Of a stretch of DNA of 64,000 nucleotides, positions 38,749-47,180 are shown one piece after another; the stretch's first letter is position 1; every line of letters starts with the position of its first letter. The notes under the pieces are model-generated. The model worked only from the letters and a program-made list of their open reading frames with translations, was not told the DNA's origin and did not search any database. A program made the position numbers and the translations under genes. Source of the stretch: Synergistaceae bacterium (GTDB taxonomy: Bacteria > Synergistota > Synergistia > Synergistales > Aminithiophilaceae); NCBI GenBank assembly GCA_016756725.1, contig JAESII010000005.1, positions 282,247 to 346,246 on the forward strand, in the 5' to 3' direction.

Positions 38749-39210
38749 ATGGCTAATGTGCCCGTCGCCACCAATCGCAAGGCGCGACACGAATACTTCA
38801 TCCTCGAGACCTTCGAGGCGGGCATCGTCCTCACCGGAACGGAAATCAAATCGGTCCGTGAGCGCCGGGTCAACCTCAAGGACAGCTTCGCCCGGTTCGA
38901 AGGCGCCGAGCTGTGGCTGCAGAACCTCCACATCTCTCCCTACGACAAGGGCAGCTACTACAATCACGACGAGAAGCGGCCGCGAAAGCTTCTCCTGCAC
39001 AAGGCCGAGATCATCCGCCTCATCGGCAAGACCCGGGAGAAGGGTCTGACCTTGATTCCCCTTGCGATGTACCTCAAGGAGGGCCGGTGGGCCAAGGTCG
39101 AACTGGCTCTCGCCAAGGGCAAGCAGCAGCACGACAAGCGCGACGCCATCGCAGAGCGGGACACGAAACGGGAAATGGAGCGGGCCATGAGGCGCCGCGA
39201 CCGTGATTGA
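38749..39210 (+). CDS. smpB: SsrA-binding protein SmpB
   Basis: 153 residues, normal length. The RNA-binding barrel is clear: [31 protein letters not shown], then a conserved DSFARFE. The C-terminal basic tail ([20 protein letters not shown]) enters the ribosome decoding site. SmpB delivers tmRNA to stalled ribosomes. The tmRNA gene begins only 10 bases after the stop, so both parts of the trans-translation pair are together. Confidence 0.97.
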   Translation: MANVPVATNRKARHEYFILETFEAGIVLTGTEIKSVRERRVNLKDSFARFEGAELWLQNLHISPYDKGSYYNHDEKRPRKLLLHKAEIIRLIGKTREKGLTLIPLAMYLKEGRWAKVELALAKGKQQHDKRDAIAERDTKREMERAMRRRDRD

Positions 39211-39220
39211 GTAAACTTAA

Positions 39221-39570
39221 GGGGGCGACAGGTTTCGACGACAGGCTGGAGGGTCCAGAGGAGCGAGCCGAGTTTTCCGCCACCTCGTAAAACGCGGAAC
39301 CTTAAAGTAACTGCCAACGATAACTACGCACTGGCTGCTTAAATAAGCAGTCCGTCGCCAGCCCCTTTACCGTTCGGGTGCTGTCCGACGTCACATAGGA
39401 CGGTTGCTCCGGCCGCTTCGCTTCCGTCGGCCGGCTAAGATCAGGAAGCTGGGGGTGAGGGATCCTGTCCCTGGGAGCCCGATCCCCGAGATCAAATCAG
39501 GGACTACGCTCGTAGCGCTTCTGAGGCCGGCCCCTGTTGGACGGGAGTTCGATTCTCCCCGCCTCCACCA
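39221..39570 (+). ncRNA. ssrA: tmRNA (ssrA)
   Basis: 350 bases. The tRNA-like ends pair as GGGGGCG (39221-39227) with CGCCTCC (39561-39567), followed by an encoded CCA. The 3' T-arm reads GGGAGTTCGATTCTCCC. The resume reading frame at 39313-39342 encodes ANDNYALAA followed by TAA. This tag marks incomplete proteins for degradation. Confidence 0.97.
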
Positions 39571-39582
39571 GCACACAATCTG

Positions 39583-39633
39583 AAGCCGTCTGGGGATCTC
39601 CACAAACCCAGACGGCTTCTGCTTTTGTTTTCT
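39583..39633 (+). terminator. Terminator after tmRNA
   Basis: A 12-base perfect stem AAGCCGTCTGGG / CCCAGACGGCTT with 12-base loop (39583-39618), followed by a T-rich run (CTGCTTTTGTTTTCTT). Confidence 0.88.
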
Positions 39634-39742
39634 TGAGCTTTCCCTAATTGTCACTTAAAATACTAATGGCAAACATTATCTTTGCCTCTGCCGGCGGGGT
39701 CCATTGCTCCCTGTCAAAAGATCTGTATGACAGAGGCAATGA

Positions 39743-39769
39743 TCTTCCCCTGATATCGTGGACACGAAA
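39743..39769 (+). repeat. IS terminal inverted repeat, left
   Basis: Begins TCTTCCCC and contains GTGGACACG near its inner end. Compared with the right end (TGTTCCCC...GTGGACACG) the outer second base differs (C for G). Confidence 0.75.
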
Positions 39770-40582
39770 CTACGACGCAACCCGCAAGGTCTCGAATTCC
39801 TCGGGGGGTTGATAGCCCAAAGACGAATGAAGCCGTTGCCGGTTGTAAAAGACTTCGATGAACTCAAAGAGGGCGCGCTTGGCCTCGGCTCGGGTTCGAA
39901 AATGCCGGAGATAGACCAGCTCTGTCTTCAGAGAGTGGTAGAAGCTCTCCATGACGGCGTTATCCCAGCAATCTCCCTTTCGGCTCATGGAACACCGTAT
40001 TTGATGACGGTCCAGAAGGTGCTGAAACTCTTTGCTCGCGTACTGGCTCCCACGGTCGGAGTGATGAATCAGCCCCGGTTCGGGCTTGCGACAGGCGAGA
40101 GCCATTTCAAGGGCGTCACAGGCCAGGGTCTTTGTCATTCGTTCGCTCATGGACCAACCAACGATCTTCCTGCCCCAGAGATCGAGGGTGGTTGCCAGGT
40201 AAAGCCAGCCCTCGTCGGTTGCAATGTAGGTGATGTCGGAAACCCAGACGGTATCAGGTTTCGGCGCTTGGAAGTCCCTTCTCAGCAGATTCAAGGCGAC
40301 AGGCAAGTTGTGACGTGAGTTTGTCGTGGCCTTGAACTTTCGCGCCTGTCGGGCTCTGATTCCCGCTTCTCTCATGAGCCTGGCGACACGATTAAGTCCA
40401 CACCGTTCACCGAGGCGACGCAAAAGGGCGTGGATTCGGGGGCTGCCATAGACCTTTCGGTGCTCCTCGTGGAGCTTCCTGATCAGCTCCGTAAGGCGAC
40501 GGTTCTCGCGGGAACGCGCGCTTTCCTCGCCCTTGATCCAGCTGTAATAGCCGCTCCGGGACACCTGAAGAGCTTCGCACAT
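39770..40582 (-). CDS. IS3-family transposase OrfB
   Basis: 270 residues, DDE integrase core of the IS3 group. The catalytic residues are D in WVSDITY, D in [11 protein letters not shown] and E in [15 protein letters not shown]_21-type residues ([11 protein letters not shown]) precede the core. It reads in the same frame as orfA, with a TAA between them, rather than in the usual shifted frame. The first residues [15 protein letters not shown] match family members' internal sequence, so the normal N-terminal extension is missing or is read by another route. Confidence 0.9.
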   Translation of the reverse strand: MCEALQVSRSGYYSWIKGEESARSRENRRLTELIRKLHEEHRKVYGSPRIHALLRRLGERCGLNRVARLMREAGIRARQARKFKATTNSRHNLPVALNLLRRDFQAPKPDTVWVSDITYIATDEGWLYLATTLDLWGRKIVGWSMSERMTKTLACDALEMALACRKPEPGLIHHSDRGSQYASKEFQHLLDRHQIRCSMSRKGDCWDNAVMESFYHSLKTELVYLRHFRTRAEAKRALFEFIEVFYNRQRLHSSLGYQPPEEFETLRVAS

Positions 40583-40618
40583 CTTCCGAACGTCAAAGAC
40601 ACCGACGTTATCGGAGGC

Positions 40619-40921
40619 TTATCTGGAACCGCTGCCGGATCGAGGTTCCTTTGAGAAGATGGCGACAGCTTTTTTTAGGATGTCACGCTCCTGAGTCACC
40701 AGCGCCAGCTCTCTGCGGAGTCGCAGAATCTCGGCCTCTTCGGCGCTGCCGGGACGAGGCTTTGTCTCCTTCTCCCGCGACGCTTCGACCCAATCATAGA
40801 GAGTTCGCTGCGGTATCCCAAGTTCTCGGGAAAGGGCATGAACGGACCTGCCGCTGTTTTCCAGCAGTTCCAACGTTTCCCTCTTGAACTCCTCGGTGTA
40901 GACGCGCGCTTTTTTGACCAT
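40619..40921 (-). CDS. IS3-family OrfA (DNA-binding helix-turn-helix)
   Basis: 100 residues: an HTH_Tnp_1 domain (VYTEEFKRETLELLENSGRSVHALSRELGIPQRTLYDW) followed by a leucine-zipper-like coiled coil (LRLRRELALVTQERDILKKA). A run of seven As sits over the LKKA codons (40670-40676 on +), the place where IS3 elements slip to make OrfAB. In this copy the -1 frame meets a TAA about 20 codons later and does not join orfB. Confidence 0.88.
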   Translation of the reverse strand: MVKKARVYTEEFKRETLELLENSGRSVHALSRELGIPQRTLYDWVEASREKETKPRPGSAEEAEILRLRRELALVTQERDILKKAVAIFSKEPRSGSGSR

Positions 40922-40960
40922 GGTGGCACCTCCAAGAATAGAGCATAGATGATTTGCTCT

Positions 40961-40988
40961 TTTCCGTGTCCACCGATTTGGGGGAACA
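40961..40988 (-). repeat. IS terminal inverted repeat, right
   Basis: Read on -, it begins TGTTCCCCC and contains GTGGACACGG, matching the left end TCTTCCCC...GTGGACACG with scattered mismatches in between. Confidence 0.75.
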
Positions 40989-41663
40989 TCAGCCCTCAAC
41001 ACCAGCGGCGTCGGCAACGCGCTGATCGAATTCCGCCGCTCGGAAACCGGCCCGACGGCGTTCCAGACCTTCGCCAACGCCTACGGCGGGTTCGAGCTGT
41101 CCGTACCCGAGGGGTTCTATTACGTGGAGGTCACCGCGCCTGGATACATCGCCTGGCATGGCTGGGTGAACGCCGATCCCAACACCACCGGCGACATCCA
41201 GATCGTTCTCTCGCCCGAGCTCGACGGCCAGGTCGCCCGCATCGTGTTGCAGTGGGGCCTCAACCCCCGGGATCTCGATTCCCATCTCACCGGACCGACG
41301 CCATCCGGCGGCAGGTTCCATGTGTTCTATTCCCACACCATCGAAAACGAGGCGGCGGAATTGGACGTGGACGACACCAGTTCCTACGGGCCGGAGACCA
41401 TCACCATCCATCGGCTCATCCCCGGCGTCTACCGCTACGCGGTCCACGACTACACCAACCGCAACGCCAATCCGAGCTCCGGCCTGGCGCAGTCTGGAGC
41501 ATCGGTGAAAGTGTTCTTGAGCGACGGCCGTGAGCAGACCTTCAACGTTCCCAACGCCCCCGGCACGGTCTGGACCGTGTTCGAAATAGACGGCGCGACC
41601 GGAACGGTGACGCCGGTCAACGCCATGAGCTATCAATCCCAACCCGCCAATGTCGGCATGTAA
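40989..41663 (+). pseudogene. YfaP-like (DUF2135) protein, 5' end removed at the IS
   Basis: The frame is open right from the IS edge (codons SALNTSGVGNALIEF...) and has no start codon near it. The first internal ATG is at 41157 after the conserved part has begun. The remaining about 224 residues hold a carboxypeptidase-regulatory-like beta-sandwich (YGGFELSVPEGFYYVEVTAPGY) and then a DUF2135/YfaP-type domain (IVLQWGLNPRDLDSHLTGP, DDTSSYGPETITIH). The stop is at 41661-41663. The N-terminal part is not on the left side of the IS. It is the first gene of the tail locus as seen here. Possibly still translated from an internal start. Confidence 0.75.
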
Positions 41664-41675
41664 TTGAGGTTGTCC

Positions 41676-42566
41676 ATGATTTCCGAAGAACCCTCCGACT
41701 TGCAGGCCACTATCGAGCAGACCGATTCCGGCGAACAGCAGTATGTGCTGCGGGTGCTCTGCGATCACCTGTCTGGCATTCGTGGGGAGCTTTCCGGCAT
41801 CCGCACGCTGCTGGAGGCCGGTCACGCCGCCTCGGAGGCGATGCGCGGCCAGGCCCAGGCCTATCTGGAAGCCCAGCAGGCCAGGACGCAGGAGTATCTG
41901 GATCAGGTACAGGTCGAGCCGGAGCCCGATTTCTATCCCTTCGTCGAACTGCCTGCGGGCACCGAACCCCGGGATCTGCCGGACGGCAACCGGCTCTTCA
42001 CCTTGCCCGACGGCATGATCCTGCGGACCACTGACGACCAGCGAATCTGCGTCATCGACGCAGGGGAACAGCAGGTCGTCACTCCCGGACCAGACACGGC
42101 AATCGAGGTCGCCCCGGGACGCCTTTACACCCTGGTCGAGTCCTATCTGAGCGCGACCCAGGAGGCGGCCGGTATCAGCGGACTGCCCGCCGGGACAGTG
42201 CCGACCGCCATGGGCGCGGAACGCTTCGCGGTGGATCTGCCCGAGGGCATCCGTCTCGACGTCGATCACCGGGAGCGGTTCATCACCCTCATCAATCCGG
42301 CCGGACCTATCGACATCATCGGCATCGGCCGCATCGAGGGCATCGGCGAAACCATCGCTGTCCGTCTGCTCTCCGGCGGAGCCAAAGGATTCCAGTGCGG
42401 CCAGTCCGACCACGGCGGGCTGATCGAGGCGGACGGAACCATCCATCTGGGACTCAAGAGCGGTCTAGATCTGGTGATCCGGTTCCAGGGAGAAGCTATC
42501 GACGACGACACTTTGGAAAATGGCTGCTCTGGACAGTGCGGCATCGACTGCGAGGAACGTACCTGA
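41676..42566 (+). CDS. Hypothetical tail-locus protein
   Basis: 296 residues, acidic. Residues about 10-75 form a coiled coil (YVLRVLCDHLSGIRGELSGIRTLLEAGHAASEAMRGQAQAYLEAQQARTQEYLDQ in register). The rest is beta-rich with repeated short LP-G-turns (LPAGTEPRDLPDGNRLFTLPDGM). C-terminal cysteines sit in GCSGQCGIDCEE. No family recognised. I chose ATG 41676 with TTGAGGT upstream. The stop overlaps the gp25 gene start by one base. A structural tail role is inferred from position only. Confidence 0.6.
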   Translation: MISEEPSDLQATIEQTDSGEQQYVLRVLCDHLSGIRGELSGIRTLLEAGHAASEAMRGQAQAYLEAQQARTQEYLDQVQVEPEPDFYPFVELPAGTEPRDLPDGNRLFTLPDGMILRTTDDQRICVIDAGEQQVVTPGPDTAIEVAPGRLYTLVESYLSATQEAAGISGLPAGTVPTAMGAERFAVDLPEGIRLDVDHRERFITLINPAGPIDIIGIGRIEGIGETIAVRLLSGGAKGFQCGQSDHGGLIEADGTIHLGLKSGLDLVIRFQGEAIDDDTLENGCSGQCGIDCEERT

Positions 42567-43483
42567 TGAGCTACGATTTCCTCGGCAAGGGATTGCGCTA
42601 CCCGTTCCGGTTTCAGTCGGTATCCGGCGGCACCCAGATCTCGGCCGCCACCTCGCGGGAGCACGAACATATCCGCGAAAGCATCCTGCAGATCCTCGGC
42701 ACCCGGATCGGCGAACGGTTCATGAATCCGGAGTTCGGCTCCAGGCTGAAGGATCTGGTATTCGAACAGAACGACGAGGTGCTCAAGGGCTTGCTGCGTC
42801 ATTACGTGATCGACGCCATCAAGCGCTGGGAAAAGCGGGTGATCATCACGGAGGTGCTCTTCGATGACCGGCCGCTGAACATCGACGGCAACCTGCTACT
42901 GGTACATATCGCCTACCGGGTGATCCAGAGCCAGGTGGACGGCAACCTGGTCTATCCCTTCTACAGAGAAGACCCGAACAATCCCGCGCCCAGCTATCCC
43001 CAGCCTGAACCCGAGCCGGAACCACCGCCGGTGCGCAGCGTGCGCCTGTCGCCGGACGTGCGCTCGCTGTTCAATCTGCTCTGGTTCGACGCGGCCGAAA
43101 TGAGTCCCGATCCGGACGATTCCTTCATCTGGCCAGCCGGAGAATACGAGGTCGCCTACATCGAGGGAGCCTTTCAGGACCGCAACGGCAAGTGGATCGT
43201 CAGCGATCCGGGTGACAACCACGGCCATTACCTGGTCTTCGAGGGAGCGCCTGAAACGGAAGCGCCCCAGGCCGAGCACGCTCTCTATCTGGCCGCGAGC
43301 GGTCTGGGCTTCGACACCCAGAGTCAGGCGGAAAACAACGCCGCTGGCACCGCTCACCGGATCACCACCCTGGAGCCGGGCCGCATCGGTCTGTTCTATT
43401 TCGAGGGCAAGAAGGAATCCCACTACCTCAACAACACCTCCGGGCAGCCCAACCCGGTCTGGCAACTGCGCGGCCCGCTCTGA
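42566..43483 (+). CDS. gp25-like baseplate wedge protein with long C-terminal extension
   Basis: 305 residues. Residues 1-130 are the GPW/gp25 fold that forms the inner baseplate wedge of contractile tails (FLGKGLRYPFRFQSVSGG, ILQILGTRIGERFMNPEFGSRLKDLVFE). After a proline-rich linker (PAPSYPQPEPEPEPPPVR), about 155 further residues form an unknown domain (SFIWPAGEYEVAYIEGAFQD, HYLVFEGAPE, LYLAASGLGFDTQ). Most gp25 proteins stop after the first part. ATG 42566 overlaps the previous stop. Confidence 0.87.
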   Translation: MSYDFLGKGLRYPFRFQSVSGGTQISAATSREHEHIRESILQILGTRIGERFMNPEFGSRLKDLVFEQNDEVLKGLLRHYVIDAIKRWEKRVIITEVLFDDRPLNIDGNLLLVHIAYRVIQSQVDGNLVYPFYREDPNNPAPSYPQPEPEPEPPPVRSVRLSPDVRSLFNLLWFDAAEMSPDPDDSFIWPAGEYEVAYIEGAFQDRNGKWIVSDPGDNHGHYLVFEGAPETEAPQAEHALYLAASGLGFDTQSQAENNAAGTAHRITTLEPGRIGLFYFEGKKESHYLNNTSGQPNPVWQLRGPL

Positions 43484-43534
43484 GGCATCCCACCTCCGAC
43501 ACATCCAGGCCCCTTCCGGTAAGTAACCGGCGTG

Positions 43535-43557
43535 GCGAGAGCATCAGGCGCTCTCGC
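43535..43557 (+). other. Hairpin between gp25 and baseplate J genes
   Basis: GCGAGAGC and GCTCTCGC form an 8-base stem with a 7-base loop (ATCAGGC) in the 99-base gap. There is no T-run, so an RNA-processing or attenuator role is more likely than full termination. Confidence 0.4.
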
Positions 43558-43582
43558 ATAACCGCCGAAAACCGGAGAGACC

Positions 43583-44992
43583 ATGGGCCGCGCAAGCATC
43601 GGATATATCAACAAGGATTACGAATCGATCCGCCAGGAGCTGCTGGCGAAGATCCCGCAGCTCACCGACCGCTGGACCGATTTCAACCACTCCGATCTCG
43701 GCGTCGTCCTGCTCGATCTGTTCTGCGGCGTGGGCGACATGCTGGCCTACTACCTGGACGCCCAGGCGGCGGAGGCTTTCCTGCCCACGGCCCGCCAGCG
43801 GCAGAACGTCATCAACCTCTGCAAGCTCATCGGCTACCGGCTGGATTCGCCGGTGGCCTCCACCACCACGCTGCGTTTTCGGCTCTCCACCCCCCTCGAC
43901 AAGGATCTGACCATTCCGGCGGGAACGGCCTGCCGCGCCTTGCTGAATGACGGCGAGGCGGATTTCGAGACGGTCGAGGACGGTCTGATCCCGCGAGGCG
44001 TGCTCTCGGTGGACATCCCGGCCCGTCAAGGCGTGCGTCGCACCGAGACCTTCACTTCCACGGGGCTGCCATTCCAGCGCATCCGCCTGACCGGCGACGT
44101 CATCGCCCAGGGCACCATCACCGTTACGGTGGGGGACGACGCCTGGAGCGAGGTCGATCATTTTCAGGACAGCCTGGCCGACAGCCGCCATTTCATGGCC
44201 GACCTGGACGCCCTCGACATCTCTACCCTGATTTTCGGCGACGGGCAAAGCGGCGCTGTACCCACTCAGGGAAGTGCCATCACCGTCAGCTATCTGCAGA
44301 CCATCGGAGACCAGGGCAATCTCGGTCCGAACCGGATCACCCAACTGCTGAGCCCGGTCTACCTCGACGGCGGCCAGGTTTCCCTGACCGTCACCAACCC
44401 GGTTCCCGCCAGTGGCGGAGCTTCGCGGGAAGCCCTCGAACACGCCCGCCGACAGGCACCGGCGGAGCTGCGCAGTCTCTGGAAGGCCGTCACTCTGGAG
44501 GATTACCAGGCGCTGGCCGAAGGTTACCCCGGCGTCGCCAAGGCCAAGGTGCTCGACACCAATGCCTGTCAGAACATCCGCTATTACAACGTCCAACTGG
44601 CCATCGCCCCCAATGGCGGCGGCATGCCCTCGGCGCTGCTCAAGCGGGACCTCGCGGAGTTTCTCGAGCGCCGCAAGGTCATCACGGTCGAGATCAATCT
44701 GTTCGATCCGATCTACCGCCCCGTTTCCATCGACGCCGAGGTCTACGTCTGGCCCGGTGAACCGCTGGAAAACGTGCGCAGCCGCATCGAAGCCGCGCTC
44801 TCCGATTTCTTTTCCTTCGACCAAGTCTCTTTCGGTCAGACCATACACTTCTCCGACCTGGTGGCCCTGATCGACGGCGTGCGCGGGGTCAGCCATATGC
44901 ACCTCTACGCGCCGCAGCAGGACATCGAGCTGCGCCACGGCGAAATCCCGATTCTCGGCACCGTCAACCTCGATCTGCGGAGGGCCGGTTGA
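43583..44992 (+). CDS. Baseplate J (gp47)-like protein
   Basis: 469 residues with the Baseplate_J signature (YINKDYESIRQELLAKIPQLTDRWTDFNHSDLGVVLLDLFCGVGDMLAYYLDAQA, then IPAGTACRA). It is homologous to P2 gpJ and T4 gp6, which with gp25 and gpI forms the baseplate rim. The C-terminal part (PVSIDAEVYVWPGEPLENVRSRIEAALSDFF) is standard. The TGA overlaps the ATG of the gpI-like gene, so the two are coupled. Confidence 0.9.
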   Translation: MGRASIGYINKDYESIRQELLAKIPQLTDRWTDFNHSDLGVVLLDLFCGVGDMLAYYLDAQAAEAFLPTARQRQNVINLCKLIGYRLDSPVASTTTLRFRLSTPLDKDLTIPAGTACRALLNDGEADFETVEDGLIPRGVLSVDIPARQGVRRTETFTSTGLPFQRIRLTGDVIAQGTITVTVGDDAWSEVDHFQDSLADSRHFMADLDALDISTLIFGDGQSGAVPTQGSAITVSYLQTIGDQGNLGPNRITQLLSPVYLDGGQVSLTVTNPVPASGGASREALEHARRQAPAELRSLWKAVTLEDYQALAEGYPGVAKAKVLDTNACQNIRYYNVQLAIAPNGGGMPSALLKRDLAEFLERRKVITVEINLFDPIYRPVSIDAEVYVWPGEPLENVRSRIEAALSDFFSFDQVSFGQTIHFSDLVALIDGVRGVSHMHLYAPQQDIELRHGEIPILGTVNLDLRRAG

Positions 44993-46566
44993 TGTCGGAT
45001 TGGTTCAAGGACAATCTGATCGGCCTGCTGCCGCCGCTTTACGAGCACAACGACGAGGCCGGTGACCTGCGCACCTTTCTGAGCCTTCCCGCCGGAACGC
45101 TCGACGAGCTCAAGCAGGCCATCGACGACTTCCCGACCATCTTCGACGTCGATCATTGCGACGAACGCTTCTTGCCGCTGCTGGCGAGACTGGTCGGCCT
45201 CGAAGTGGACGGCACCTGTTCGCCGGACTGCCAGCGCCGCCGCGTGCGGGAGGCGGTCGAAATCTATCGCCGCAAGGGCACCATCCCGGCCATCGAACGC
45301 GACTTTGACGCGCTTGGTTGGCAGGGGGAACTGCAGGAGACCTTCCGCTCGGCTCTGCGTCTCAATTCCCGCTCAAAACTCAGCAGCGCCAAGCTGCCCG
45401 GGCTGGTGTTCAGCCTCGGCGTGTTTCGCGTGCTGTGCCTCAACCAGACCGAGGGGCTGCGCGACGCTCTGGTGTTTCACCACCCGGCGGGTACGCGCTG
45501 TTTCTGGCTCCAGTTTCTCCTGGAATGGATCGAAGGCGGCGCGATGCTCGACTTCGGGCATGCCAACGCCGTGCGCCGGATCGTGCTGGCGTTTCTCGAT
45601 GAAACCTTCGTCCTTGGCCGTTCCTCGCTCGGTTCCTGCCGTCACCTGACCAACAAGCAGAGGGCCTGGGAGCTGCTGCAGCTCACCAGCACCACGGAGA
45701 TGCTCCCGGAGATCGACCGGGCCGCCGTGAAGGTTTCCCGTTTTCACGGCCGCCAGAACCGGATGCGCCTGAACCACAAGGCCCTCAACGACTGGAGGCT
45801 GCCGTACACCCGCGTGGGCGAGGATCGGGTTTCCTTCTGCACGCCCATCTATACCGGCCGCGATTTCGAAGGCGATGTGCTGGAAAGCGGCTTCGGGCTG
45901 GGCGAGAGCCATCTCAACCGCAAGCCGCTGACCCATGGCGAGACCGCGCTGCGCTACTGCTTCCGGCAGAAGGATTTCTTTTTCGACACGCAGGCGGAAC
46001 CGGTCGAACGGGCTGAGGCCAAGTACGACCTGCGCCTGCCCCTGGAATCCAGGCACCGCCTCTGCTTCCAGCTTGGCCGAGCCCGGCTCAACGCTGGTCT
46101 CGATCTCACAGCCAACCAGGGCGGCATCAGCAATCTGCTGCTCGCCTCCACCGCTGGCTGCGACGCGGATGTCACCCTGGCCGTCGACCGGATCGACCGA
46201 TGGCGGCGGAGAGGGCCTGTGTTCCGGCTCAACGCGAACACCCTGAACACCCGGTATCTGAGCAATGCGAATCTGACCGGCGAACGGGCTTCGCTTGAAG
46301 TCTACGTGGACACGGGCTCTCTCCAGCGCCATCGGGTCGAGACCATGAAGCTGGGCGCAAGCCCGCTTAACACCACCGGCCTGCGTCTCTCCGTGGACCG
46401 GACCCGCCCGATGCGCGTCAGCCGCATGCGCCTCAACCAGGCCGGATTCCGCTGGTCGCGGCCTTCCTACCGCTGGCTGTTCCGTCAGCAGGATCTGCAC
46501 GCGCCGACGCAGGCCGGGTTCGAGGCCGCCACCAACAACTATCGCGCCACCCAGTGGCCCACCTGA
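44992..46566 (+). CDS. Tail protein I-like with about 350-residue C-terminal extension
   Basis: 524 residues. The first about 170 match the Tail_P2_I type (LLPPLYEHNDEAGDLRTFLSLPAGTLDELKQAID, then RRRVREAVEIYRRKGTIPAIERDFDALGW). P2 gpI is about 176 residues, so two thirds of this protein is extra. The extension repeats short RLN/LN segments (FRLNANTLNTRYL, ARLNAGLDLTANQ, MRLNHKALNDWRL, MRLNQAGFRW). It may be a beta-rich fibre-attachment part; this is inference. I chose ATG 44992, since an in-frame TTG three bases earlier is less likely. Confidence 0.8.
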   Translation: MSDWFKDNLIGLLPPLYEHNDEAGDLRTFLSLPAGTLDELKQAIDDFPTIFDVDHCDERFLPLLARLVGLEVDGTCSPDCQRRRVREAVEIYRRKGTIPAIERDFDALGWQGELQETFRSALRLNSRSKLSSAKLPGLVFSLGVFRVLCLNQTEGLRDALVFHHPAGTRCFWLQFLLEWIEGGAMLDFGHANAVRRIVLAFLDETFVLGRSSLGSCRHLTNKQRAWELLQLTSTTEMLPEIDRAAVKVSRFHGRQNRMRLNHKALNDWRLPYTRVGEDRVSFCTPIYTGRDFEGDVLESGFGLGESHLNRKPLTHGETALRYCFRQKDFFFDTQAEPVERAEAKYDLRLPLESRHRLCFQLGRARLNAGLDLTANQGGISNLLLASTAGCDADVTLAVDRIDRWRRRGPVFRLNANTLNTRYLSNANLTGERASLEVYVDTGSLQRHRVETMKLGASPLNTTGLRLSVDRTRPMRVSRMRLNQAGFRWSRPSYRWLFRQQDLHAPTQAGFEAATNNYRATQWPT

Positions 46567-46576
46567 AGGAGAACCC

Positions 46577-47170
46577 ATGGCGATACATCTCTATCTTGAC
46601 GAAGCGCTGACCCAGCAGATTTCCGAGGGGGATTTCAGCCGCCCCGAGGCCGAGAGCTACAACGGCACCGACGGCGACATCAAGGATCGGCAACTCTACG
46701 TCGCCAACGAGCAGACGAGCCTCGCCTCCGCCATCGATGCTGCGCAGCCATCCATCGCCTTGGCCGAACCGCGCTTTGCCGACGGCGAACTCATCATCAT
46801 CGACGGCGAGCAGATGCTCATCGAAAGCGGGGGCGGCACCGGCAATCTCACCGTGCAGCGGGGCGTGGCCAACACCGCTCCGGCCGCGCACGACGTCGGG
46901 ACGACCGTCTATTCCGGCTACGACTACACCGGGCTGGTGCTCGATCCCATCGACGAAACCGGCACTGACGAAGCGGTCTGGTACCGCCTGGCCCTGACCC
47001 AGGCCGGACTCGACACCGCCACCCAGGGCGCACCGCTCAACCTCGGGGACAAAGCCTTCCCGCAGACGCTGTCTTTCTGGCGGCGCTGCACCGTGCTCCC
47101 GGGCACGCCGGTACAAAACAAACTCGACATCAAACTGCGCCTGACCGGCACGGAAAACCCGATTCTCTAA
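46577..47170 (+). CDS. Hypothetical tail-locus protein
   Basis: 197 residues, beta-rich, no family recognised. It contains the stretch FADGELIIIDGEQMLIESGGGTGNLTVQRGV, which looks like a small barrel or collar-type fold used by tail proteins, but I cannot assign it. GAAGGAGAA precedes the ATG, and the gene sits 10 bases after tail protein I and 10 before the next gene. Confidence 0.55.
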   Translation: MAIHLYLDEALTQQISEGDFSRPEAESYNGTDGDIKDRQLYVANEQTSLASAIDAAQPSIALAEPRFADGELIIIDGEQMLIESGGGTGNLTVQRGVANTAPAAHDVGTTVYSGYDYTGLVLDPIDETGTDEAVWYRLALTQAGLDTATQGAPLNLGDKAFPQTLSFWRRCTVLPGTPVQNKLDIKLRLTGTENPIL

Positions 47171-47180
47171 GGAGGCCGCC

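Larger units (their letters stand above)
39743..40988 (-). mobile_element. IS3-family insertion sequence
   Basis: About 1246 bases with two genes on the - strand (orfA 40619-40921, orfB 39770-40582) and imperfect terminal inverted repeats. The flanking trinucleotides (TGA left, TCA right) do not match, so no target duplication is visible. Sequence on its right belongs to a gene lacking its 5' part and with other codon habits. Confidence 0.85.

Noticed and set aside
39282..39420. Frameless stretch after smpB as a possible small gene
   Set aside because: This is the tmRNA, shown by its paired ends and tag frame.
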